Shown in pieces: positions 1-10,561 of a stretch of DNA of 64,000 bases; within the stretch, counting starts at the first letter, position 1, and the number at the start of each line of letters is the position of its first letter. A program made the position numbers and the translations under genes. This DNA is from Balneolaceae bacterium (GTDB taxonomy: Bacteria > Bacteroidota > Rhodothermia > Balneolales > Balneolaceae): positions 528,587-592,586 of the forward strand of contig JAXHMK010000004.1 of the NCBI GenBank assembly GCA_034521495.1, given 5' to 3'. The notes beneath the pieces were generated by a model that had not been told where the DNA came from, did no database searches, and worked only from the letters and a program-made list of their open reading frames with translations.

Positions 1-1463
1 CCAATTCGAGGTTTCAAGCTTCCAGAAAAATACAATTTTATAAAAGAGAATATTGATTATGAAAATAATGGACATCGTCTTTCAACGATGTATGATAGTT
101 CTACAGATTTTGGAAAATATTTAGCAATAAAATATGAGCATCCGGATAGTTCAGAAGACAGACATAAAGTGGAGAACCGAAATAATTATCGGCGACAAGA
201 TAAGGGAGACGGACAGTTCGTCTCGCATAGCAGTTCGGATATCTTACGGTGGATCTTCTCCACATTTTCGCCCGGTAAGAACGGTATAATAGTCGTCCAA
301 GTATCAGTCAATAGTACTTTTAAATGAAATCGGTGCTTTTGAGTCACTACCGTTAATTGATGGGCATTTAAGACTTCCTGAAAGTGATATACAACAATTT
401 GTGCATTTACTTTCTGATGAAAACAGATACCTACCAATTTTATTTATTAGTAAAGATTCAGAGACAAATCAACCAATCAGTTGATATTGATAAATTAACC
501 TCCATGTGTTCAGGGTTGGCTTATATATTGTTGGCAGATAATAAAAATGTGACATGGAAGTTAGACGCCTTCCTTGGTGCAACTCACAACTGTTTTGATG
601 GTGCAATAAGAATCTATTGGCCGAAATTTAAGGTCTCAGATAATCGTTTTTCACATCCATTATGGACAAGTGATAAAATTGAAAATATAAACCAAAGACC
701 TGGTGGCTTTGAGTCCTATATTTTCAATATACTTTGCGACCATTCATCAAGTAGATTTGTGCATGAAGCACTTACTTGGGAAGGTGCAAATAGAGTCTTT
801 AGAAAAATAGAGATTGAAGAATTAAAGAAGGCAGGGAATAAGGATGAATGGATTGACCTTCTTGAAGATGAGAACGCGGATCTAACTGCTCGGGTTAACG
901 GGTTTGAGAATGAAAATGATGCTTTGCGACAGGAGAACTTTCAATTAAAGTCTCAAGTTAATCAGTTTAAGTATCAATTAAATGAAAAAGATACTACTGG
1001 AAATTTATCGGAAGAACTTGAGGAGTTCGAAAGTGTTCATGCAAATTATAAATCACTTTAATGACAAATATTCTGAGTTTATTGAAATTCCAAAGAATAT
1101 AACTAGTAAACGAACATTTTGAAGATTTAGATTCTCTATTTGCCGCTTTGAAATGGTTGACACTGACCTATCGTCAAGCAAGATTAGGTAGAATTAAGTA
1201 TTTCTGATTTCAATCATAATTGCATGGAAAGTTCTGCGATTTCTTATGAGGCAAATCAATCTGATATAACAATTGGGACAATTTCCTGATGAATATAAAA
1301 TGAACTATAATGGTAAAAAGGCAGTCTGCTCAAAGAGCATATCGGACAAGGATCATCTAAACAACCGAGATATACAATACGAATTGCTTTCTTTTTTGAT
1401 GAAAAATATGAAAAGGTTGTTGTTGGATATATGGGGCAACATCAAAAAACGAGGGCAACTTAA
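1..1463 (+). pseudogene. Conserved hypothetical coiled-coil protein, broken, 5' end outside window
   Basis: Reading frames 1, 2 and 3 in turn encode pieces of what looks like one protein. Pieces include a segment with NEIGAFESLPLIDGHL near 320-475, then GLAYILLADNKNVTWKLDA, FDGAIRIYWPKF and HPLW (about 480-670). A glutamate-rich coiled coil (LLEDENADLTARVNGFENEN) lies at about 850-1000. The C-terminal piece carries RYTIRIAFFFDEKYEKVVVG and then YMGQHQKT, ending in TAA at 1461-1463. At least four indels separate the pieces, and in-frame stops also occur near 290. I do not recognise a named family. The conserved FNGAIRLYWP-type core, coiled coil and C-terminal strand-rich domain suggest a genuine family. 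The next gene starts 15 bases downstream, so the two probably formed an operon. No function is claimed. Confidence 0.55.
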
Positions 1464-1478
1464 AAACATGAGGAAATC

Positions 1479-3897
1479 GTGCCAAACAGACCACATCTAT
1501 ACTTTCGGGGAGAGCAGTTATTAGAGGGGCGTTTTAGTTATCGCAGCAGATACACGACCCCAATAGTAACAAAGACGATAATCCAGATCCGGATTATCGT
1601 CCCATGCAGAATGTGTTCAGGCAGAGTTTGGCAAGTTTTACGCGAAAAAGAAATCTGAGAAGAGAGCGAAGAAACCCGGACATTCGGCTTCCCCATAAGG
1701 ATTACATTCAGTTGAATTTTTATGGTGTCTACGATAATGCCAAATTTGAAAAAACGTATCGAGATAATTTTGGAATAAGTCCTGTTACCTTTTGGAATTT
1801 TAATCGCTCTGGGCTCTTTATCATAGAATCACCAAATCGTTTTGAAAGGTTTATCAGAGATGTCCAAACATTTATTGATGCAGATGATCCATTAGAAAAC
1901 ACTGGTAGTTACTCAGGTGCAATTCGGTTTATTGAATCTTTTGATGGTTATTCGACAGAAGAAATCATGCAATTAAGTGGAGCCCATCGACATGTAGTTA
2001 TTGACGTCTTTAAAACGCTTCGTTTATCCAATCAATTTTTTGTACCGGTTCGTGAACGGTTGCAAGAGTATTTAGAAGAACGAGATATCTCATATGAGTT
2101 TAATGCAACTGCAGAGATTCTCTTGAACTTACTGACCCAACTCAGGAAATATTGATTGAGATTGCTAATAATTTCGATATTATTCAGAGCATATCCTCTC
2201 ATGATGCCGGAGTTATTCGCCCTTCAAGGTTTGGGGAACCTATACGTGAATTCGGTTTTTCAGTGAATGAAACAGGCATTGATGAGCTACCTATTATTGG
2301 CATCCTTGACTCTGGTGTAAGTGATCAAACCCCATTGGCACCGTTATTGATTCAGACAACTCCCAATTTTGATCTGACAAATACGGATCCATTTACTGAT
2401 GAAATAGATCATGGCACAGGAGTGGCTGCTATAGCTGCTTTAGGTACAAAGCCATACCCTGAATTTCTTGGAGAATTTGAAGCCGATGCCCAGAATTCTT
2501 CCTATTAAGATAATTCATACTAACCATACACCCATATCTCAAAAAGGGATTCTTGAAGCCATTCGAAGGGCAAACCGAGAGTCTGGTGTACGTATTATGG
2601 TATTGGCTGTATCTTGGGACGATCACAAGAGAACGCACGAAAAACCATCAGAATATACATTTGCTCTTGATCAATTGGCAAATGAACTGGACATCCTCAT
2701 TTTTATATCCACCGGAAATCGAAATGATATACTACGTGGAGTGAATGGATTTCTCAATTACCCGGATCACTTTCTTGATGAAGAATCAAATCTGAATACT
2801 CCTGCCGAAAGCATGAATAATATTACGGTAGGAGCAATAGCCGATAATTTATCTGGAGAAGGATTATCAGGGATTTTCAATTGACAGAAGTTATCCTGCA
2901 GTATACAGTAAAAAGTTCCATTATAACTGGGCAGATGAACATCTAAAAGAAAGTATTATAAACCTGAAACTAACTAAGCCGGACATTTTAATGCCTGGAG
3001 GTGATTATCCTGGTGAAGGTTTTACAGACAGAACAGATCCAGAACTTTTCGGTTTTAAAGTGGTCTCATCAGAAACGGGAGAATATTTCGAAAAAAATGC
3101 CCGGTACAAGTTACGCCGCTCCACTTGCAGCTAATCTTGCTGCACGATTAATGCAACAATATCCGGATATCACAAACATTCAAACAATCAAAGCCTTGAT
3201 TCTAAACTCTTCACGTGAAATAAGGTTTGGTCCTGATTTTGATAATGTACATAAACGTATAAGAAATGCAGTATGCGGTTTGGGTGTACCTGATGAATCC
3301 ATATGTCTCCATTCAGATAATCACAGAGCAACGTTTATCATTGAGGGTTCAATACGACCTGAAAAGATGGAGGTATTTGAACTAAAGCTCCCTGAATATC
3401 TTCTTGAAGCTGATAGAGACATGGGATTGCTAAAGATTCATGCCACTCTATGTTTTAAATTCAATCCCGTTTCTGAAAATCAACTTGCTTATTGTCCTGT
3501 ACATTTTGCTTTTGGTTTCTTTAAGAATATACCTGTTGATGATATTCAAAACGGAAAACTTAGTGAAACGAAACTAAAGCAAGGATGGACGGAAGATTAC
3601 TATTTTGCAAAAGGCATTTTAAGTAATACTCAAAAAGTTGATTTCTCAATCAGCAAACCGGATTTAGTAACAGAGGAAAATACGGTTAGAATAGGAGTGC
3701 ACAGCAAGCTTCATAAATATCTCGATGGAGGGCGTAAGACTGAAAATACACGAGAACACTCCTACTCGCTTGTGATCAGTATTGAAGAAACGACCAGAGA
3801 GGAGGTACGGATCAACAACTTATATGATGAATTGGTAGCAATAAATGAACTTGAAGCAATTGGAGAAATTGAAATTGAACTTGAGGCTGAAACCTAA
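1479..3897 (+). pseudogene. S8 subtilisin-like serine protease, IetS-like, frameshifted
   Basis: Joined across frames, this is a protein of about 800 residues with a complete subtilase triad: Asp in GILDSGVSD (near 2305), His in DHGTGVAAIAA (near 2408), oxyanion Asn in FISTGN (near 2705) and Ser in GTSYAAPLAANLA (near 3105). A long N-terminal extension precedes the catalytic domain and a beta-rich domain follows it, as in the IetS proteases paired with AAA ATPases in the IetAS anti-phage system. The proposed GTG start at 1479 has GAGG six bases upstream and gives VPNRPHLYFRGEQ, a plausible N-terminus. Frame changes fall near 1560, 2145, 2490, 2880 and 3090. No key residue is lost, so the breaks may be sequence errors or recent inactivation. 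Its probable ATPase partner is convergent just downstream, which is unusual. Confidence 0.7.
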
Positions 3898-3929
3898 TCA
3901 GAAACAGATTGTTGTTTCTTTTCCTTTTA

Positions 3930-4922
3930 ATTGTGTTTATCCAATATTGAGTCTTAATAATGGGGTTAAGATGGGTTGTTTTTTGTTTTAGGTCGAACAA
4001 GCTATTCTTAATTGCACCAATTAATGTCCGCTGAATACTTGTAATAAGAAAGGCCATCTGCAAGTTCTACAATCTCCTCAAGCCTTCTTCGCGATCAAGT
4101 GAAAAAGGGCCTGCATTCAGCGTTTTATCAATTAATTGTTTGATTTTGTTTTTATCTGGTAATTCTAATTTCAGTTTTACATCGAAACGACGAATTAAAG
4201 CGGAATCAATAATATGGGAATGGTTTGTTGCAGCTATGAGAACCACATTTTGAGGCAGATAATCGAACAGTTGCAAAAAGGTATTGACAACCCTTTTCAT
4301 TTCAGCATGATCTTGGTTTGCATCTCTCAATTTTCCAAGCGTATCAAACTCATCAAAAAATAATACACGCTCATTTCGGGCAGCTTTTTGAACAGTCTGA
4401 GTTTACTGGTTTCGCCCAATTTAGAAGATACGATTGCTCCGACATTCACTACATACATGGGGCGATTTAATCTTCCGGCCAACACATAAGCAGCTAATGT
4501 TTTTCCACAACCTGATGGGCCGTGCAGAAACACCTTGTTGGAAACAGGTAGTTCATATTTTTTTAAATACTAAAATTTTCCTGTTCTTTTATGAATAGTT
4601 TTAATGACTCACTGACATAATTATCACTGATAAGATCATCAAAAGTATATCTTGAACTTAATTTTTCAAGAATGAGATCTTTTAAAGACTGATCCTCAAT
4701 GGGTACAGATTCTGCAATTCTGCTTTTGAAAAGACAGGTCCGGCAGTTCACCGCCTGTTTTTGCCAACTCTGCTTAAGAATGGATTGAAGTTCCAAAGCA
4801 AAATTATGCTTATTGATCTTTTTGGAATAATCAATCAATCCCTGCACTTTTTCCTTAAGACGCTTTTCATCGTTTTGCAGAGCGTAACGGGTAATTTCTT
4901 TTATGTAGTCGTATTGGCTCAT
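3930..4922 (-). pseudogene. AAA ATPase, IetA-like, frameshifted
   Basis: The minus strand from ATG 4922 encodes a helical N-terminal region of about 110 residues with a C-R-T-C pair, then a single AAA domain. Walker A is GPSGCGKT (near 4515), Walker B reads LFFDEFDTLG in a shifted frame near 4350, sensor 1 is LIAATN (near 4230) and the arginine region is ALIRRFD. Frame changes lie near 4560, 4400, 4330 and 4080. The C-terminal helix is only approximately delimited, so the left end is an estimate. The order N-terminal helical region plus one AAA module fits IetA, the ATPase partner of the subtilase in IetAS defence. The gene faces the subtilase tail to tail instead of preceding it in one operon. 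Any RNA-mediated linkage between the two would have to be through convergent transcripts. Confidence 0.65.
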
Positions 4923-5344
4923 GATTCCAATCGATATTTATATGAGCAGAGTGATAATTTTATTTCGATGATGTTGCTAAATAATAAAAATAGGCAGTGA
5001 CAGCCTTATGACACCTTAGACCGTATATTTAAAATGTAACATTTTTTTTGAATGAACCATTATTTTATCATAGATGAAACGCAAAGCCACAATGTGCAAT
5101 TCAGTTCGTGTAATGGCAAAAAAGGTTAAATGACCGTAAAATGAAACAGCTGAAAAGTTCAAATCAGATTATGGGTGAGCGCAAAATTTAGCATTTGGCA
5201 TCATACTATCACTTTAAAACATTTATAATGTCTTCATCTTCATAATATACTGTTTTTAAAAAAAGAACCTTTACAACAAAATTGCATGACCATGGGGTTA
5301 TTCTTTTATTCCAGCCTCTGTTTAAATTGACCTGACAAAAACAA
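4923..5344. other. Intergenic region, divergent promoter space
   Basis: About 420 AT-rich bases lie between the divergently transcribed AAA ATPase and PLD-helicase genes. Promoters for both must lie here. I see no clear operator, terminator or small gene. Confidence 0.5.
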
Positions 5345-8300
5345 ATGCCTACCAAAGCTTTTATCACCAACAGTAAAACACAAGCCAGGACTTTAAAGAA
5401 AAGACTACATGAATTAATCAGTCACAGTGCTGAACTGAAATTTCTTGTCGGCTTTTTCTATTTCTCAGGGTGGAGAGAATTATACAGTGCTCTAAAAGAG
5501 AAAGAGGATCTGACGATTAAGCTTTTGGTTGGGCTACAAATCGACCATTTGCTGGGAAAAATGGTTGAGGTGGAAACAGAGGATGGAGAAAAGTCCAATA
5601 GGGAAATTGCCGACCGACTGATGGAATCTTTTTCCAAAGCTTTGAATGATGAGGAACTGGATCACGAAGAATTTTACAAGCAGGTGGATTTCTTTATCGG
5701 TCTGCTGGAAAGCGGCCGCTTGCAGATTCGAAAAACACAGGAGCCAAACCATGCTAAGCTCTATTTCTTTAAATATGATGATGCGTCTAAAACGCTGATC
5801 GAATCCAGTTTTATCACCGGCAGCAGTAACCTCACCAGAGCAGGTATGCAAGAGCAGAATGAATTCAATGTAGAGCTGCGCGATTTGGGAGCAAGCGAGG
5901 CCGAAGCCTATTTTGATGAACTTTGGGATACGGCCATTCGAATTACAGAAGATGATGCCACAAAAGAGTATTTGATACAACTTATCAAAAATCGTACCCA
6001 GGCGGCGACCGTTTCCCCATTTGAAGCATACATCATGGTGCTTCAAACATACCTGGAGCTGATGGATCAGAAGAAGATAAAGCCCCAGATCAAGGATCTT
6101 CTCGAAAAGCAGGGGTACATAGAATATACCTACCAGACGGATGCCGTGAAGCAAGCACTGACGATCATTGATCAATATCACGGAGCCATTATTGCAGATG
6201 TTGTTGGTTTAGGGAAATCTGTGATTGCAAGCCTGGTGGCAAAAAGTCTTGGAAAAAGGGGAATGATTATTTGTCCACCCGGATTGATGGGCGACCCCAA
6301 AGCTAAAACATCCGGCTGGCACAAATACACCCAGGATTTCAAGCTCTATGATTGGGAAGTCCATTCCGCCGGTAATCTGGAAGCGGCTTCGAACTATCTG
6401 AATGAATGGGGGGAGGATATAGAAATCGTCATTATTGATGAGGCGCACCGTTTTCGGAATCAGGACACGCAGGATTATGAATATCTCAGCACCATTTGCC
6501 AGGGACGTATTGTATTGTTGTTAACGGCAACGCCATTTAACAACAGCCCGGCTGATATTTTCGCTCTTCTTAAACTGTTCATTGTTCCGGGTAAATCGGG
6601 CATTACTCTGGAAGATAATCTCGAAGCAAGGTTTTCACACTATGAGTCTGTTTTCAGGAAGCTCTCTTACATCACAAAGAACTATAATTCAAATGATCCG
6701 GATAAGAGAAGTAAAGCCGAACGAACCTATGAACAACTATTTGGAACGTTACCTATTGATCTCAACAGGGTAAAGCAACGGTCGAAAGAACTGGCTGATG
6801 AAATACGCAATGTGTTAGAACCGGTTTTGATACGCCGGAACCGGCTGGATTTAAAAAATGATCCTGTGTACAAGAAGGAAGTGATGAATCTTTCTAACAC
6901 GGAAAATCCCAAAGAGCTGTTCTACGAGTTAACAAAAGAGCAGTCGGCCTTTTATGATGAAATTCAACAGGATTACTTTGGAGATGGAGCGGCATTTAAG
7001 GGAGCCATCTATCAGCCCTTTATGTATGAAAATAAAGTAGATGAAGAGGACTTAGACGAAGAAGGGAACCGGTCATTCCAGCAACAACGCAACTTGTATG
7101 AATTTATGAGACGATTGCTGGTAAAACGTTTTGAGAGTTCGTTTGGCTCGTTTAGGCAAAGCATTTCCAACTTTATTCAAGTGCATCAGGCTGTTTTGAA
7201 GTTTATAGAGCGGTCAGGGAAATATATACTGGACAGAAAAATTATTGAAAAGGTGTACAATGGCTCAGAGGAAGAAATTGAAGAAGCGTTAGAGAAATTT
7301 AAGGAATCATTGGATGAAGACCGGCATCCAAGACATGATAAGGTTTATGAAGTAGAAGAATTTGAATTCAAGGATCAATTCTTATCTGATATTAAATCAG
7401 ACATTGAATTATTGGAGGAGGTCAAAGGAAAGGTTGAACGATTAAACCTTGCTACCAATGATCCAAAGGCTCACCGGGTTATTGAAGAAATAAAAAAGAT
7501 CATCCATGAAACTCCGAAGCCGGGTGAACCCAAAAGAAAAGTAATCTTATTCACCGAGTATGTGGACACGGTTAAACATCTGAGAACTTTTTTTGAAAAA
7601 GAGTTTAAAGACGAGCTGTTTGTAGTGGATGGCAGTCTGGGGAAAAACAAGGCAGAAGAATTGCTGAATAACTTTGATGCCAGCAGAAAAAAAAGTAAAC
7701 AGGAAGATAAGTACAGTGTCTTGCTAACCAGTGATATTCTTTCGGAAGGCCAGAATCTTAACCGGGCTGGTGCTATCATTAATTACGATATTCCCTGGAA
7801 TCCAACGAGGGTAATTCAACGGGTGGGAAGAATTAACCGTATCGGGGAGAAGGTGTTTGAAAATCTGAGAATTTATAATTTTTTCCCAACCGAACAGGGG
7901 GCGACGGTTGTAAAGAGCCGGGAGATTGCCGCTAATAAGATGTATTTGATTCATAATACACTGGGTGAAGACGTTAAAGTTTTTGATGCAGATGAAGAAC
8001 CGTCACCATCAGAACTTTTTAACCGGGTAAACAGACACCCTGATGAGAGTGAGGAAATAGCTCCGATTACACAGATAAGACTGAAGTATGACGAAATTAA
8101 AAAACACCATGCAGACATTGTCGAGAGAGTCGAAAAATTACCTTACCGTATAAAAACCGCCAAGCAATTCGACAAAAATGAATTACTTGTTTTTAGAAAA
8201 AAAAGATTAAGTCTTTTTATCAGTCATATAGCCGATACAGAAGCAGAAAAAATTGTGCCGGAAACGATCTATTCTCTTTTAGATGCCATTCCTCATATTG

Positions 8301-8722
8301 AATGTGGCAACGATGAGCCAACCCTGCCGTTAAGCCCACGCTTCTGGACATGCTATGAATCTGTAAAAGCTCACAAAATGGACTACACATCAACTCATTC
8401 AGAAATTTCTTTTGAGGTAAAAGCCATCAACGTTTTGAAAGCTGCACTGCATCATTTTAAGCAGGAATTTCAACCTGAGATTCCATTTATACGAACCCTG
8501 ATTAAAGATTTAACGCAATATCGTTCCCTTCCAAAATTTACTCTTCGAAGGATAGCAAATGTTGATTTCGAAAAAGACAAAAAGAAAGCAATTAGTGATC
8601 TTAAAATTGCTTTAAAAAGCACTAAGAAACGTTTCGGGGAAGATTACCTGGAAAAACTCGAATCGAGAATTGGGGATATGAAGAGTGAGATTATTATTGC
8701 GGTTGAGAATGTTAGAAATTAA
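5345..8722 (+). CDS. Phospholipase D-like nuclease fused to SNF2-family helicase
   Basis: An intact 1125-residue protein. The N-terminal PLD-like domain has FLVGFFYFSGWRELY (residues 33-47) and a single HKD-type motif: HAKLYFF near 136 with GSSNLTRAG near 158. The SF2 motor follows: motif I ADVVGLGKSVIA (near 285), motif II IIDEAHRFRN (near 362), motif III LLTATPFNN (near 393), LFTEYVDTVKHL (near 725) and motif VI QRVGRINRIG (near 825). A C-terminal domain of about 250 residues is unrecognised. PLD nuclease and SNF2 ATPase occur as separate subunits in DISARM (DrmC, DrmD). A single-chain fusion is consistent with a stand-alone DNA-targeting defence enzyme, but that is inference. Flanking genes are an IetAS-like pair and AbiE. 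The ATG at 5345 has no good Shine-Dalgarno. It is one of the few undamaged genes on this side of the island. Confidence 0.85.
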   Translation: MPTKAFITNSKTQARTLKKRLHELISHSAELKFLVGFFYFSGWRELYSALKEKEDLTIKLLVGLQIDHLLGKMVEVETEDGEKSNREIADRLMESFSKALNDEELDHEEFYKQVDFFIGLLESGRLQIRKTQEPNHAKLYFFKYDDASKTLIESSFITGSSNLTRAGMQEQNEFNVELRDLGASEAEAYFDELWDTAIRITEDDATKEYLIQLIKNRTQAATVSPFEAYIMVLQTYLELMDQKKIKPQIKDLLEKQGYIEYTYQTDAVKQALTIIDQYHGAIIADVVGLGKSVIASLVAKSLGKRGMIICPPGLMGDPKAKTSGWHKYTQDFKLYDWEVHSAGNLEAASNYLNEWGEDIEIVIIDEAHRFRNQDTQDYEYLSTICQGRIVLLLTATPFNNSPADIFALLKLFIVPGKSGITLEDNLEARFSHYESVFRKLSYITKNYNSNDPDKRSKAERTYEQLFGTLPIDLNRVKQRSKELADEIRNVLEPVLIRRNRLDLKNDPVYKKEVMNLSNTENPKELFYELTKEQSAFYDEIQQDYFGDGAAFKGAIYQPFMYENKVDEEDLDEEGNRSFQQQRNLYEFMRRLLVKRFESSFGSFRQSISNFIQVHQAVLKFIERSGKYILDRKIIEKVYNGSEEEIEEALEKFKESLDEDRHPRHDKVYEVEEFEFKDQFLSDIKSDIELLEEVKGKVERLNLATNDPKAHRVIEEIKKIIHETPKPGEPKRKVILFTEYVDTVKHLRTFFEKEFKDELFVVDGSLGKNKAEELLNNFDASRKKSKQEDKYSVLLTSDILSEGQNLNRAGAIINYDIPWNPTRVIQRVGRINRIGEKVFENLRIYNFFPTEQGATVVKSREIAANKMYLIHNTLGEDVKVFDADEEPSPSELFNRVNRHPDESEEIAPITQIRLKYDEIKKHHADIVERVEKLPYRIKTAKQFDKNELLVFRKKRLSLFISHIADTEAEKIVPETIYSLLDAIPHIECGNDEPTLPLSPRFWTCYESVKAHKMDYTSTHSEISFEVKAINVLKAALHHFKQEFQPEIPFIRTLIKDLTQYRSLPKFTLRRIANVDFEKDKKKAISDLKIALKSTKKRFGEDYLEKLESRIGDMKSEIIIAVENVRN

Positions 8723-8730
8723 AATCAAGA

Positions 8731-8790
8731 ATTCCTCTCAAAAAATGCGTATTCCCTTCCACTTGATGTAGTGTATTTGCCTTGGTTATG
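8731..8790 (-). pseudogene. 3'-end relic of a Y-family polymerase gene
   Basis: The minus strand reads ITKANTLHQVEGNTHFL, matching ITRANTLHRVEGNTHFL at the C-terminus of the complete polymerase gene at 10737-12080. About 60 bases align. The differences are few and mostly synonymous or conservative, with one missing base near 8740. Outside the aligned stretch the two loci are unrelated. It is therefore a scrap of a related, not identical, polymerase gene, left between the helicase and the AbiE module. Confidence 0.75.
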
Positions 8791-8829
8791 TTTCATATCT
8801 AAAGAACATGAATTAAAACTCATAAATTA

Positions 8830-8933
8830 GATATAAAATATAACTATAGGAGCTTTTTATTATGTTTTGTATCTTAAAAGTGATTTAATAACTCATTATA
8901 CAGATATAAAACATAATTACCATTCTGAATGGT
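8830..8933 (+). promoter_or_regulatory. Operator-like repeats upstream of AbiE
   Basis: Three copies of a 14-base site occur: GATATAAAATATAA at 8830-8843, its inverse TTATGTTTTGTATC at 8860-8873, and GATATAAAACATAA at 8903-8916. The second and third form an inverted pair with 13 of 14 positions matching. A separate palindrome, ACCATTC-T-GAATGGT (8919-8933), abuts the first ATG. AbiEi antitoxins of the characterised AbiE systems repress their own promoter by binding inverted repeats, so these are good operator candidates. Confidence 0.6.
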
Positions 8934-9761
8934 ATGGGAACACGAATGAAAAATATCTCAACAAAATCGAGTACACTGCTACGGTATTTGGCAAAGAACA
9001 AGATACGTTGCTTTGAAGTATCCGATGCGAAACAGGCACTTCCCGAATCATCGGATAACACGTTGATCAAGTTGCTTTCCGATATGGTACAGCGGGGATT
9101 GTTAATGAGGATTAAAAATGGAGTGTATTGCGTCATCCCCTATGAGGAAGATCCGGAACAATATATGCCCGAGTGGCATCTGCTGCCTGAATATTTAATA
9201 TCCGGGGGTGAGTATTACATTGGATATTATTCCGCGATGGAAATCCATAACCTGATTACCCAGCCTTCATTAAAAGAACAAGTGGTCGTCTCGAAACAGG
9301 TGAAGCCGAGCATCCAAAACGTAAAAGATGTGACGTTTCAGTTTATCTATCACAACGAAAAGCATTTCTTTGGCAAGAAAAAGATGTGGATAAATTCCTA
9401 CGATAAAGTTTGGTGCTCTGACCTTGAGAAGACCCTGATCGACTGCTTGTACAAACCGGATTATGCCGGTGGCATTGTAGAAGTGGCTCGCGGCCTGTAT
9501 AGATCAAAAGACAACATCGATTATGAAAAACTGCTGGAGTACGTCATTACATTTGATACGCAGGTTGTGATCAAACGCCTGGGCTTTTTATTGGAATTGT
9601 TTGAAATAGACACCGACATTATTCCAAAGCTACAGGAGCTGAAAACGGCTTCCTATACTGTTTTAGATACCGAACTTCCCAAGACCGGAAAAATGCACAG
9701 CCGCTGGAGTATTCGTCAGAACCTGGATACCGAAACCATTACATCCGCTATAACCACATGA
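8934..9761 (+). CDS. abiEi: AbiEi-type antitoxin / transcriptional repressor
   Basis: A 275-residue protein with an N-terminal winged helix (RYLAKNKIRCFEVSDA, then LLSDMVQRGLLMRIKNGVYCV, roughly residues 14-65), followed by the AbiEi C-terminal domain (YYIGYYSAMEIHNL, and DLEKTLIDCLYKPDYAGG near residue 165). AbiEi is the antitoxin and autorepressor of type IV AbiE systems. The next gene starts inside its last codon region (ATGA overlap), the usual translational coupling of this pair. The start is uncertain: ATG 8934 directly follows a palindrome, whereas the internal ATG at 8946 is preceded by GGGA, so the protein may be four residues shorter. Operator-like sites lie upstream. It is intact and probably functional. 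Confidence 0.88.
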   Translation: MGTRMKNISTKSSTLLRYLAKNKIRCFEVSDAKQALPESSDNTLIKLLSDMVQRGLLMRIKNGVYCVIPYEEDPEQYMPEWHLLPEYLISGGEYYIGYYSAMEIHNLITQPSLKEQVVVSKQVKPSIQNVKDVTFQFIYHNEKHFFGKKKMWINSYDKVWCSDLEKTLIDCLYKPDYAGGIVEVARGLYRSKDNIDYEKLLEYVITFDTQVVIKRLGFLLELFEIDTDIIPKLQELKTASYTVLDTELPKTGKMHSRWSIRQNLDTETITSAITT

Positions 9762-10561
9762 TTGTACCTGCAGAAATTCAACAACAGGCCCGTGAGGTCG
9801 GAGTACGTGATACGCAAATGGAAAAGGATTACATCTTGTCCTGGATTTTGCAGGGAGTAGCTCATCACGAGCATCTGCGGACTGCTTTGGTGTTCAAAGG
9901 AGGGACTGTTTTAAAGAAGTTTTATTTTGAGGACTACCGCTTTTCTGAAGATCTGGATTTTACACTGAATAATTCTGAGGTGACCAATGAGCAAATATTT
10001 GAGGGGTTTCACGAGGTATTTGAATACATAAAAGAGGAAGCCAATATTCCATTGGAGCTTATTGATGACAATGAACATGAGGATGGCGGCATCAATTTCT
10101 ACATCAGCTATACGGGGCCGCTCGGCGGAAAGGGAAAGCAAAAAAGTGTGAAGGTAGATATATCGAGAAGTGAGCTTATCTGTTTTGATCCCGTTACCAA
10201 ACCGGCCATTGGGCTTTACAGCGATCAGGATGAATTCGAGCTGCTGTGTTATCCACTAAAAGAGATATTAATCGAAAAGATGAGATCGGTGATGCAGCGC
10301 ATGCAGCCCCGCGACTTTTACGACATTTGGTACTTATTGGAAATTGAACAGATGGATCTGGAATTTTTATTGCCTGAATTTTCGCAGAAGTGCGAGCACA
10401 AAGGTCTCCATTCTGCCGATTTTGAAGATGCTTTACAAAAACGCCTCCCACTCTACCAGGCCCGCTGGACTGGCTCAATCAGTGATCAAATTCAGGAACT
10501 ACCCGAGTTTGAACAGGTGGAAAGAGAAGTTCAACGCCATTTTAGAAATATTGAGTTTTAG
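9758..10561 (+). CDS. abiEii: AbiEii-type nucleotidyltransferase toxin
   Basis: A 267-residue protein of the AbiEii/AbiGii family, whose members act as nucleotidyltransferase toxins. Family motifs are visible: FKGGTVLKK (residues 46-54), the nucleotidyltransferase pair in FSEDLDFTL (62-70, acidic residues at 65 and 67), SVKVDIS near 128, and RDFYDIWYLLE near 188, the conserved C-terminal motif. It overlaps the antitoxin gene by four bases and has no independent promoter, so expression is coupled to it. When the antitoxin is lost the enzyme is expected to stop growth, giving abortive infection. There is no damage. The DNA immediately after its stop belongs to a broken unrelated gene, which marks the right edge of the module. 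Confidence 0.9.
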   Translation: MIVPAEIQQQAREVGVRDTQMEKDYILSWILQGVAHHEHLRTALVFKGGTVLKKFYFEDYRFSEDLDFTLNNSEVTNEQIFEGFHEVFEYIKEEANIPLELIDDNEHEDGGINFYISYTGPLGGKGKQKSVKVDISRSELICFDPVTKPAIGLYSDQDEFELLCYPLKEILIEKMRSVMQRMQPRDFYDIWYLLEIEQMDLEFLLPEFSQKCEHKGLHSADFEDALQKRLPLYQARWTGSISDQIQELPEFEQVEREVQRHFRNIEF

